From: Pseudomonadota bacterium
Lineage (GTDB): Bacteria > Pseudomonadota > Gammaproteobacteria > Xanthomonadales > Xanthomonadaceae
Reading direction: 5' to 3'
Assembly: GCA_019348095.1 (NCBI GenBank)
Contig: JAHWKC010000037.1
Span: forward strand, 1 to 12,858
Length of the DNA stretch: 12,858 bases
Of the stretch, positions 6,436 to 12,858 are shown piece after piece. The position numbers were made by a program, and so were the translations under genes. Position 1 is the stretch's first letter. Each line of letters starts with the position of its first letter. The notes under the pieces were generated by a model, which was not told the DNA's origin, made no database searches, and saw only the letters and a list, made by a program, of their open reading frames with translations.

Positions 6436-7089
6436 ATGAGCGGCCTGCACAGGTTCGGACCCACCCGCCAGAAGCTGCTGCGCGCGCTGCTGGCAGCGGC
6501 GCAGGGTCTGTGCATCGAGGATCTTTGCCGGGCCCTGCGGGTCAGCCACAACGCGGTCAGGCAGCACCTCTCGGTACTGATCGCGGCGGGGCTGGTGAGC
6601 CATGGCGTCGCCCGCCCCAGTGGCGGCCGGCCGCAGGCGCGCTACGTGCTCACGGCCGACGGTCGCGAACTGTTTCCCCGCAACTACGGACTGATCGCAA
6701 CCAAGGTCCTGCAACGCCTGTACACCGACGCCGGCCCCGCGCAGGTGCAGTCGATGCTGACGGAAATGGGTCGGGAGCTCGGTCTCGACGCGGCGAGCAT
6801 TGCGCCCGCCGCGGACAGCAGCGACGCGGCGGTGACACTGGCGGCACAACTGGATGCGCTCGGCTATGAAGCCCAGGCCATCCGCCGCGATGGCGAGATG
6901 CAGGTTGAGGCCTACAACTGCGTGTTCCACGCGCTGGCGGAGGCGCATCCCGAGGTATGTCGATTCGACCTGGCCTTCATGGAGGCCGCCAGCGGGCGAG
7001 CCGTGCAGCACCTGGAGTGCCTCGTGCGCGGCGATGCGGCGTGCCGCTTCCGGTTCGCGCCGGCACCGGAACCAGACCCCGATGACTGA
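6436..7089 (+). CDS. SufR-like winged-helix transcriptional regulator with four-cysteine sensor region
   Basis: 217 residues, starting 3 bp after the lipoprotein stop with no strong ribosome binding site, so probably translationally coupled. Residues about 11-75 form a winged helix: recognition helix region ALRVSHNAVRQHLSVLIAAG (33-52) and wing RPSGGRPQARYVLT. The C-terminal part carries C162, C175, C195 and C203 (C-X12-C-X19-C-X7-C) in NCVFHALA, HPEVCRFD, HLECLVRGDAACRFRF. This matches the SufR type, which binds an Fe-S cluster and represses its target when the cluster is intact. SufR controls suf genes in cyanobacteria and actinobacteria, but no suf genes are here, so the target is probably its own operon through the palindrome at 5675-5692. 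A related regulator using the same cysteines for another metal is possible. Confidence 0.85.
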   Translation: MSGLHRFGPTRQKLLRALLAAAQGLCIEDLCRALRVSHNAVRQHLSVLIAAGLVSHGVARPSGGRPQARYVLTADGRELFPRNYGLIATKVLQRLYTDAGPAQVQSMLTEMGRELGLDAASIAPAADSSDAAVTLAAQLDALGYEAQAIRRDGEMQVEAYNCVFHALAEAHPEVCRFDLAFMEAASGRAVQHLECLVRGDAACRFRFAPAPEPDPDD

Positions 7090-7196
7090 CTCGCCCGCCG
7101 GTGCGACCGGGCACTGCCCGCTTTCGCCAATGGTGCGGTCAATACGGCAAGCGCGCCTGATCGCAGGCCGCCGGATCAACCCGAAGGAGCAGTGCG

Positions 7197-7574
7197 ATGA
7201 ATCCGATCGAACCGATGGACATGATGCAGGCCGCGGCTGGCTTGTTCACGTTGGCGGCGCTGGGCGGCCTGGTGATGGCCGCGATCCGCTTCGGCGGCAA
7301 ACGCAATCCGCCGGCGTGGCTGGCGATGCTGCATGGTCTGCTTGCCGCCGCCGGCATCACCTTACTGGCCTATGCCGCATTGACCGGCGAGGCGTCGAAC
7401 CTGGCAGTCATCGCCGTGCTGCTGTTCCTGTTGGCGGCAGGCGGCGGCGCGGTGTTGAGCCTGGCCTACAAATGGAATCAGCGGCTGTTGCCGGGGTGGC
7501 TGGTGACCGCCCATGCGCTGCTGGCGGTGCTCGCCTACACGCTGCTGCTGCTTGCGGTGTTCGTGGCATCGTGA
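7197..7574 (+). CDS. four-helix inner-membrane protein with paired transmembrane histidines
   Basis: 125 residues with a good ribosome binding site (AAGGAG at 7184-7189, 7-nt spacer). Four hydrophobic helices are visible at about 11-31, 40-60, 68-90 and 100-123. Helices 2 and 4 look duplicated: AWLAMLHGLLAAAG (40-53) aligns with GWLVTAHALLAVLA (100-113), exactly 60 residues apart, each with one central histidine (His46, His106). Two TM hairpins, each offering one histidine, would suit bis-His heme b or quinone-site chemistry, as in small b-type cytochromes. No cysteines are present. It lies 107 bp after the regulator and 142 bp before the di-heme cytochrome on the same strand. The heme role is inference from motif and context. 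It could also be a plain four-helix membrane protein of unknown role. Confidence 0.75.
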   Translation: MNPIEPMDMMQAAAGLFTLAALGGLVMAAIRFGGKRNPPAWLAMLHGLLAAAGITLLAYAALTGEASNLAVIAVLLFLLAAGGGAVLSLAYKWNQRLLPGWLVTAHALLAVLAYTLLLLAVFVAS

Positions 7575-7589
7575 CCGAACGCGCCAGCA

Positions 7590-7602
7590 CGGCTTTACAC
7601 AT
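7590..7602 (+). promoter_or_regulatory. second copy of the 13-mer CGGCTTTACACAT
   Basis: Identical over 13 bases to 5636-5648 and placed 114 bp before the cytochrome start. If it is a promoter or activator element, the cytochrome gene has its own transcription start under the same control as the lipoprotein operon. The downstream -10 region is not obvious. Confidence 0.3.
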
Positions 7603-7716
7603 GCCTGGGTCGACTTCCGGCACGGGGCCAGTAGCATCCGAAGCACCACCTCGCGAGGCGGACGCAGTGACTATCCGCACCGCCTATCAATCTTCGCACA
7701 CCATTGGAGATGGGTC

Positions 7717-8910
7717 ATGCCGAATCTCGTCATCCACCCGGCCCTGCCTGCATTGCTCGTCGCGTTTGCCGCCGCGGGGAGCGCTGGCTGCGGTCTGTCA
7801 TCGGAGGGCGAGGCGCAGGCCGCCGAGACCCGCGTGAACCCGGCGCTGACGCCTGCGCTCATTGCCGAGGGCCAGGCCATCTTCCGCTTCGACACCTTCG
7901 GCGACGAGCAGCTCTGGACCGACCAACTGCGCATGCACGAGGTGGTCGCGACCATCGATCCGATCACCGCGCTCGCGATCGGGCTCAAGGTCGACTCCGA
8001 GGCGCTGCCGCCGGGCCTCCTCGACACCGCGGATCTGTCCGATCCAGCCACCACCGCGGCGCTGCTGAAACTCGACGCGGTCGTCGGCATCAAGGCCAGC
8101 ATCGACGACGACAACCGCATAACGCGGCTTGGTATCACCTGCGCGCTGTGCCACTCCAGCGTCGACGACTCGGTCGGGCCCGGCATCGGCCGCCGCATGG
8201 ACGGCTGGGCCAACGTGGACCTCGACCCGGGCGCGATCATTGCGCTGTCGCCGGCGGTGCCGCTGGAAGCCAAAGCGGTGTACACGAGCTGGGGACCGGG
8301 CAAGTACGATCCGCGCTTCAACATCGATGGTCTCAGCACGCCGATCGTGCTGCCGCCGGCCTATGGGCTGCGCCACATCCGCAACGCGACCCTCACCGGC
8401 GACGGCCCCGTGTCGTACTGGAACGCCTACGTCGCCGTGACTCAGATGGGAGGCCAGGGCAACTTCTCCGATCCGCGCCTGGGCATCGACGTGCGTCACA
8501 CGCCCGACCTCGTCACCGCGAAATTGCCGGCGCTGCGCGCGTATCAGCTCAGCCTAAAGGCACCGCCGCCGCCGGTGGGCAGCTTCGATCGCGTCGCCGC
8601 ACGGCGCGGATTTCCGGTGTTTGCGCGCAACTGCATGGGCTGCCACGTCGGCTCTAGCCGTACCGACAACAACTCCGGAAGATTGCACGCGCCGGAGGAG
8701 ACCGGCATGGACGGCGCGTACGCCGCGCGCACGGCCAACAAGGCCTACCGCACCACGCCGCTGCGCGGCCTCTGGCAGCACCCGCCGTATTTCCACGACG
8801 GCAGCGCGGCCACGCTCGCCGACGTGGTCGAGCATTACGACGACACGCTCGCGCTCGGCTTGACCGCGGCGGAACGTGCGGATCTCATCGAATATCTCAA
8901 GACGCTGTAG
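7717..8910 (+). CDS. di-heme c-type cytochrome lipoprotein, cytochrome c peroxidase/MauG-like
   Basis: 397 residues from ATG 7717, chosen because GGAG (7706-7709) lies 7 nt upstream and the frame then starts with a lipoprotein signal (LLVAFAAAGSAGC, Cys25). Two heme-binding motifs are present: CALCH (142-146) and CMGCH (306-310), 164 residues apart. The C-terminal domain has the hallmark TTPLRGLWQHPPYFHDGS (347-364) followed by a helix with HYDDTLALGLT, as in di-heme peroxidases, MauG and related oxidoreductases. The N-terminal part (IFRFDTFGDEQLWTD, then a VDSEALPPGLLD region) resembles uncharacterised di-heme proteins rather than classical CcpA. I therefore expect a periplasmic, membrane-tethered redox enzyme or electron carrier; peroxidase activity is not assured. 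The upstream membrane protein with paired histidines is a plausible electron partner. A GC-rich hairpin follows the stop. Confidence 0.88.
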   Translation: MPNLVIHPALPALLVAFAAAGSAGCGLSSEGEAQAAETRVNPALTPALIAEGQAIFRFDTFGDEQLWTDQLRMHEVVATIDPITALAIGLKVDSEALPPGLLDTADLSDPATTAALLKLDAVVGIKASIDDDNRITRLGITCALCHSSVDDSVGPGIGRRMDGWANVDLDPGAIIALSPAVPLEAKAVYTSWGPGKYDPRFNIDGLSTPIVLPPAYGLRHIRNATLTGDGPVSYWNAYVAVTQMGGQGNFSDPRLGIDVRHTPDLVTAKLPALRAYQLSLKAPPPPVGSFDRVAARRGFPVFARNCMGCHVGSSRTDNNSGRLHAPEETGMDGAYAARTANKAYRTTPLRGLWQHPPYFHDGSAATLADVVEHYDDTLALGLTAAERADLIEYLKTL

Positions 8911-8914
8911 CGGC

Positions 8915-8937
8915 CCGAGCGCCAAACCTGCGCTCGG
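8915..8937 (+). terminator. hairpin after the di-heme cytochrome gene
   Basis: CCGAGCGC (8915-8922) and GCGCTCGG (8930-8937) are perfect 8-bp arms around a 7-nt loop, starting 4 bp after the stop codon. No T-tract follows, so it is a probable 3'-end hairpin rather than a textbook intrinsic terminator. Confidence 0.45.
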
Positions 8938-8984
8938 CGACGTCGCGAATGCCTCGTCGACAATGCGAATCTCCTGACAGGGTG

Positions 8985-9213
8985 ACGCGCGCGCGGGCCA
9001 GTGATCTCGAGGGTCTAAGGCGCGTGGCGCTTCTCACCGCAACAGTGCGCGAGGCCGGCGTTCCGCCGAAAGACGCAGCGCCTGTCGTCGGCAATTCGAA
9101 TATACGCAATCCCTACGACGGCGCTCCATTCCAATGGGACCGCTGGCAGCGGGTCTGTTCTGTTCGTGGGAATGGAGGAGCGGGATAGAGACCGCCACGC
9201 GGTGCTGCTGTAG
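8985..9213 (+). pseudogene. frameshifted 3' remnant of an unidentified gene
   Basis: From 8985 one frame reads RASDLEGLRRVALLTATVRE and then NIRNPYDGAPFQWD, with helix and turn patterns unlike shadow frames. After GAC (9138-9140) this phase becomes meaningless and stops at 9186. Skipping the single base at 9141 gives a smooth continuation, AGSGSVLFVGMEERDRDRHAVLL, ending at TAG 9211-9213. I read this as the last ~75 codons of a gene with a one-base insertion at or near 9141. There is no start codon with a ribosome binding site and no upstream coding sequence, so the 5' part is gone. The protein family is not recognised. The NPYDG...F.WD...FVG pattern looks like a conserved C-terminal end. Confidence 0.5.
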
Positions 9214-9217
9214 CAGC
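9204..9217 (+). terminator. small hairpin at the end of the remnant
   Basis: GCTGC (9204-9208) and GCAGC (9213-9217) flank a 4-nt loop and are followed by TTTGT. It overlaps the stop codon of the remnant and could be its old terminator. The stem is short. Confidence 0.25.
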
Positions 9218-9296
9218 TTTGTACGCTAGTCGGACCTGCCATCCCGATCGGAACTGATCGCTGGCGTTCGCTCCCGACCCAAGTGGTCCTTAGCCG

Positions 9297-9722
9297 TCAG
9301 GGCGAGGCCTTGCGCGCGACATTGAACACGTGCGAAAGCAGGTTGAGGTCGCGGCAAACGGTGGACCCGGAGACGTGGCGATGGCGCTCGTCACGCCACA
9401 GCGCAATCGCTTGTCCGGTGAGATGGGTCAACCGCATGGCCGCGATCGGGGCGCGACGCAGCGACTTGATCCGGCAAGCCTCGACCACAGCGCCTTTCTT
9501 GTGCACCGTGATTTCGCGGCTGTAGCGCTCCAGCAGTTCGCCGAAAGTCGTGTGCTCGGCGCGGGAGCGGTCGATGAACACCCCGCGGACCATTTGCGAC
9601 TCGATCACCGCCGCCCAGGCGAGGGCCTCACTGCGGGTGGGCAGAGTCTTGTTCGCGAGCGGATAGCCGTGCCGGCGCACCTGGACTTCCCAGCCTGCAC
9701 GGCGCTTTCGAATCGTTGCCAC
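9297..9722 (-). pseudogene. truncated phage-type site-specific integrase (N-terminal part only)
   Basis: The frame is best started at GTG 9722, preceded by GAGGGAG with a 5-nt spacer. It then opens as MATIRKRRAGWEVQVRRHG, the typical N-terminal DNA-binding segment of tyrosine integrases; an ATG at 9761 in frame has no ribosome binding site. The SAM-like core-binding domain follows (TTFGELLERYSREITVHKKG, ALWRDERHRHVSGSTVCRDL, NLLSHVFNVARK). At about 9310 the similarity ends abruptly in ASP-stop. The whole catalytic domain (R...HxxR...Y) is missing: 141 residues against about 330-400 for the family. The gene starts about 130 bp beyond the 3' end of tRNA-Val on the same strand, the standard place for an island integrase. 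It cannot catalyse recombination. The rest may have been deleted along with neighbouring island DNA. Confidence 0.85.
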
Positions 9723-9823
9723 GTCCACTCCCTCGCCACTGACTGTGGCAATTTGTGGCATTGGCAAGAAAACGTCTGTGGGAGAAATCGCGACGGCGTG
9801 CGTCGCAAACCCCTGAAACGTAA

Positions 9824-9846
9824 ACAGGCCGGGGCCTCCGGCCTGT
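9824..9846 (-). terminator. rho-independent-type hairpin after tRNA-Val
   Basis: On the minus strand, ACAGGCCGG and CCGGCCTGT form a perfect 9-bp stem with a 5-nt loop, followed by TTTACG. It begins 8 bp after the tRNA 3' CCA, the right place for the tRNA terminator. It separates the tRNA from the integrase. Confidence 0.65.
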
Positions 9847-9854
9847 CGATCCAC

Positions 9855-9929
9855 TGGTGGGCGGTGCAGGGTTCGAACCTGCGACCCTTGCCGTGTGAAG
9901 GCAATGCTCTACCGCTGAGCTAACCGCCC
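9855..9929 (-). tRNA. tRNA-Val, anticodon CAC
   Basis: A complete cloverleaf on the minus strand: acceptor stem GGGCGGT paired with ACCGCCC, D-arm GCTC-AGCGGTAG-AGC, anticodon stem TTGCC/GGCAA with loop TTCACAC (anticodon CAC, reading GUG valine codons), T-arm GCAGG-TTCGAAC-CCTGC, discriminator A and an encoded CCA. Length 75 nt, no intron. Its 3' end is a plausible attachment site for the truncated integrase just downstream. I found no second copy of the 3' end in this window. Confidence 0.96.
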
Positions 9930-9942
9930 GGATCGGCCGGCG

Positions 9943-9948
9943 AGTATA
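9943..9948 (-). promoter_or_regulatory. candidate -10 box of tRNA-Val
   Basis: TATACT on the minus strand, with an upstream TG, is 13 bp before the mature tRNA 5' end and is followed by a GC-rich discriminator (CGCCGGCC), as is usual for stringently controlled stable-RNA promoters. No good -35 box is visible at 16-17 bp. Confidence 0.45.
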
Positions 9949-10009
9949 CAGCACTCCAGGCCGCCGCTGGTATACCTCTGCCTCTGTGACAACCGGTTCC
10001 CGGGAGCGG

Positions 10010-10080
10010 GGCGCAGGAGCGGCTTCAGCCGCGAAATCCCGGCCGGTGGCACAGCTGCGGGCCCAGCTACAGCCTGCGCC
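10010..10080. repeat. REP/REPIN-like element
   Basis: GGAGCGGCTTCAGCCGCGA (10016-10034) is the core of REP elements common in Xanthomonadaceae and pseudomonads, with the GCGGC-TTCA-GCCGC hairpin at 10019-10032. It is enclosed by an outer perfect inverted repeat GGCGCAGG (10010-10017) / CCTGCGCC (10073-10080), giving a REPIN-like nested structure. The second REP copy expected in a full REPIN is decayed. It lies in the 404-bp gap 9930-10333, in which I see no gene. Confidence 0.6.
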
Positions 10081-10220
10081 TGAAGGTACGTTTAGCCGGC
10101 GGTGTCCCGCTACATGGGTGAGCTCCGTTTGATTCGATGGGTCCGCCGATCGCGTGGGCAGCGTGGGAACCGCGACGGCGACATGCTCCAACGGGCACGT
10201 ACCGGCGCATACCTCCGCAT

Positions 10221-10244
10221 GCCGCGACGTTGTACGCTCGCGGC
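10221..10244. repeat. 7-bp perfect inverted repeat upstream of the nucleotide-sugar dehydrogenase gene
   Basis: GCCGCGA (10221-10227) and TCGCGGC (10238-10244) flank a 10-nt loop, 90 bp upstream of the ATG at 10334. It may be a regulatory site or leader hairpin of the polysaccharide operon. No convincing promoter hexamers accompany it; TTGACG at 10253-10258 has no -10 partner. Confidence 0.3.
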
Positions 10245-10333
10245 GGCGCGCATTGACGCAGGCTTGAAGGTCTAGCCGGTGCTGCGTCGCCGCCGGGACG
10301 GAGGGTGCCGATCATCAACCAGGAAAACTATTG

Positions 10334-11611
<1,278 letters not shown>

Positions 11612-11678
11612 TGGCGGTTTGCGTGTCCAAAGCCGGTAAAGGTACCCGCAGGGGGAAGTCGCAGCGGGTTTCGGCCAT

Positions 11679-11718
11679 GCTTCACGGACGCGCCCGATCC
11701 ATCAGACGCGTCCGAAGC
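11679..11718. repeat. imperfect 12-bp hairpin between dehydrogenase and epimerase genes
   Basis: GCTTC (11679-11683) plus GGACGCG (11686-11692) pair with CGCGTCC (11707-11713) plus GAAGC (11714-11718), leaving a 2-nt bulge and a 14-nt loop. There is no T-run, so it is probably an intercistronic RNA structure or repeat. The remaining intergenic DNA up to 11765 ends in A-rich sequence with two AGAAAA units and no gene. Confidence 0.35.
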
Positions 11719-11765
11719 CGGTGTCCCAGCTGAAAACAGAAAATCGAAGACAGAAAACGGACAAC

Positions 11766-12858
11766 ATGAGAATTCTAGTAACAGGCACCGCCGGCTTCAT
11801 CGGTTCGCACGTCGCACTCAGGTTGCTCGAGCGCGGCGATGAGGTCGTGGGCCTGGACAACCTGAGCGACTATTACGACGTGAACTTGAAGAAGGCGCGT
11901 CTGGCGCGCTTCATGGATCACCCCAGCTATACGCACGTCCAGGCCGATCTGGCCGATCGCACGGCGGTGGAGGGAGTCTTCTCCAGGCACACGCCGCAAC
12001 GGGTGATCAACCTGGCCGCGCAGGCCGGCGTGCGCTACGCCGCGCAGAATCCCCACGTTTACGTGAGCAGCAACGTCACTGGCTTCCTGCACATCCTGGA
12101 AGGCTGCCGCCACCACGGGGTCGAGCACCTGGTGTTCGCCTCGACCAGTTCGGTCTACGGCGCCAACACGGCCATGCCGTTCAGCGAGCACCGCAGCGCC
12201 GAGCACCCGCTGACGCTGTACGCCGCTTCCAAGAAGGCCAACGAGCAGATGGCGCACAGTTATGCGCATCTGTACGGCATCCCCAGCACCGGCCTGCGGT
12301 TCTTCACGGTGTACGGCCCGTGGGGCCGGCCGGACATGGCGCTGTTCCTGTTCACCCGCGCGATCCTGGAAGGCCGGCCGATCCAGGTGTTCAACCACGG
12401 CCAGCACAAGCGCAGCTTCACCTACATCGATGACATCGTCGAAGGCGTGGTGCGCACGCTGGACCGGCCGCCGGCGCGGGACGCGGGCTGGGACGCCCAG
12501 GCGCCGGACCCGGCCAGCAGCGGAGTGGCGCCGTACCGGCTGTACAACATTGGCAACGAGCAACCGGTCGAATTGCTCAGGTACATCGAGGTGCTGGAGC
12601 AGTGCCTCGGCCGCAAGGCACAGATGCAGATGCTGCCGCTGCAGGCCGGCTGCCAGATCGACGGCGGGACATCGGGAGGGACGCACCCGAGCGGCGACGA
12701 GACCGCCAACAACGACGGCTGGGCTGCGATCAGCGGGACGTCGGCCGCGGCGCCGCAGATCGCCGGTGTCTGCGCGCTGATCAAGCAGGCGGGTCCCTCG
12801 CTGTCGCCCACCCAGGTCCGGGACATCCTCACGCGCACGGCTCGGGACGTGACGACCG
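11766..12858 (+). CDS. UDP-glucuronate 4-epimerase-like SDR, fused in frame to a subtilase C-terminal segment; runs off window
   Basis: ATG 11766 opens a frame with no stop to the window end (364 codons). Residues 1-295 are an extended SDR epimerase: NAD-binding TGTAGFIGSH (6-15), LAAQAGVRYA, FASTSSVYG, catalytic YAASK (Tyr152, Lys156), LRFFTVYGPWGRPDMALFLF and KRSFTYIDDIVEG, closest to UDP-glucuronate 4-epimerases such as LspL. With the upstream dehydrogenase it would supply uronic acid sugars for polysaccharide. After MLPLQAG (about 12650) the expected last ~35 epimerase residues are absent. The frame instead reads THPSGDETANNDGWAAISGT, SAAAPQIAGVCALIKQAG, LSPTQVRDILTRTARDV, the Ser-nucleophile region (Ser326 in GTSAAAP) of an S8 subtilase. 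No signal peptide or Asp/His part of a protease exists upstream, so the protease part is not functional as read. Assembly chimera or real deletion junction are both possible. Confidence 0.85.
   Translation, partial: MRILVTGTAGFIGSHVALRLLERGDEVVGLDNLSDYYDVNLKKARLARFMDHPSYTHVQADLADRTAVEGVFSRHTPQRVINLAAQAGVRYAAQNPHVYVSSNVTGFLHILEGCRHHGVEHLVFASTSSVYGANTAMPFSEHRSAEHPLTLYAASKKANEQMAHSYAHLYGIPSTGLRFFTVYGPWGRPDMALFLFTRAILEGRPIQVFNHGQHKRSFTYIDDIVEGVVRTLDRPPARDAGWDAQAPDPASSGVAPYRLYNIGNEQPVELLRYIEVLEQCLGRKAQMQMLPLQAGCQIDGGTSGGTHPSGDETANNDGWAAISGTSAAAPQIAGVCALIKQAGPSLSPTQVRDILTRTARDVTT

Noticed and set aside
5641..7179. 512-codon open frame on the minus strand antisense to the lipoprotein and regulator genes
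   Set aside because: Composition is Arg/Gly/His/Val-rich with no domain, signal or start site, as expected for the antisense shadow of GC-rich genes. The plus-strand genes have clear motifs.
9944..9975. Two GTATAC copies 26 bp apart as an operator pair
   Set aside because: One copy overlaps the candidate tRNA -10 box and a hexamer palindrome repeated twice is weak evidence of regulation.
11775..12686. 303-codon minus-strand frame opposite the epimerase gene
   Set aside because: Shadow of the plus-strand epimerase frame, which is open to the window end and has all SDR motifs.

Overview
The window is high-GC DNA, probably from a gammaproteobacterium of the Lysobacter/Luteimonas type (Xanthomonadaceae). 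This rests on GC-rich codon use, a REP element with the GGAGCGGCTTCAGCCGCGA core that is frequent in that group, and C/G-tract intergenic hairpins. The assignment is inference.

Region 1 (1-4071) is ordinary chromosome: a small secreted protein (229-540), an MltB-type lytic murein transglycosylase (609-1838), a membrane-anchored FMN/3Fe-4S glutamate-synthase-family protein (2052-3674), and a convergent ArsC-type reductase (3721-4071, minus strand).

Region 2 (4072-9850) looks like worn accessory DNA. It holds a strong hairpin, a lower-GC stretch with a small unknown ORF and broken-looking reading frames, and a 5'-truncated PQQ-dependent dehydrogenase with an in-frame stop (4693-5235). An apparently intact redox gene set follows (5725-8910). 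Then come a frameshifted 3' remnant (8985-9213) and a site-specific integrase that has lost its catalytic domain (9297-9722, minus). The integrase sits directly downstream of tRNA-Val(CAC) (9855-9929, minus), the usual arrangement of a tRNA-integrated island, here decayed.

The redox set is the most interesting intact part: a lipoprotein made of three 56-residue His-containing repeats, a SufR-like winged-helix regulator with four C-terminal cysteines, a four-helix membrane protein with one His in each of two matching helices, and a di-heme c-type lipoprotein. A perfect palindrome (GGTGAGT-N4-ACTCACC) lies 32 bp before the first gene and is a candidate operator. An identical 13-mer stands upstream of both the first and the last gene. 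I infer a metal- or redox-sensed envelope electron-transfer or detoxification module.

Region 3 (9930-12858) opens a surface-polysaccharide locus: a REPIN-like repeat, a TviB/WbpO-type nucleotide-sugar dehydrogenase (10334-11611) and a UDP-glucuronate-4-epimerase-like gene (11766 onward). The epimerase frame does not finish normally. After about residue 295 it continues in frame into the Ser-nucleophile region of a subtilase, up to the window edge. This is either an assembly chimera or a real deletion/rearrangement, and it is the most anomalous junction in the window.
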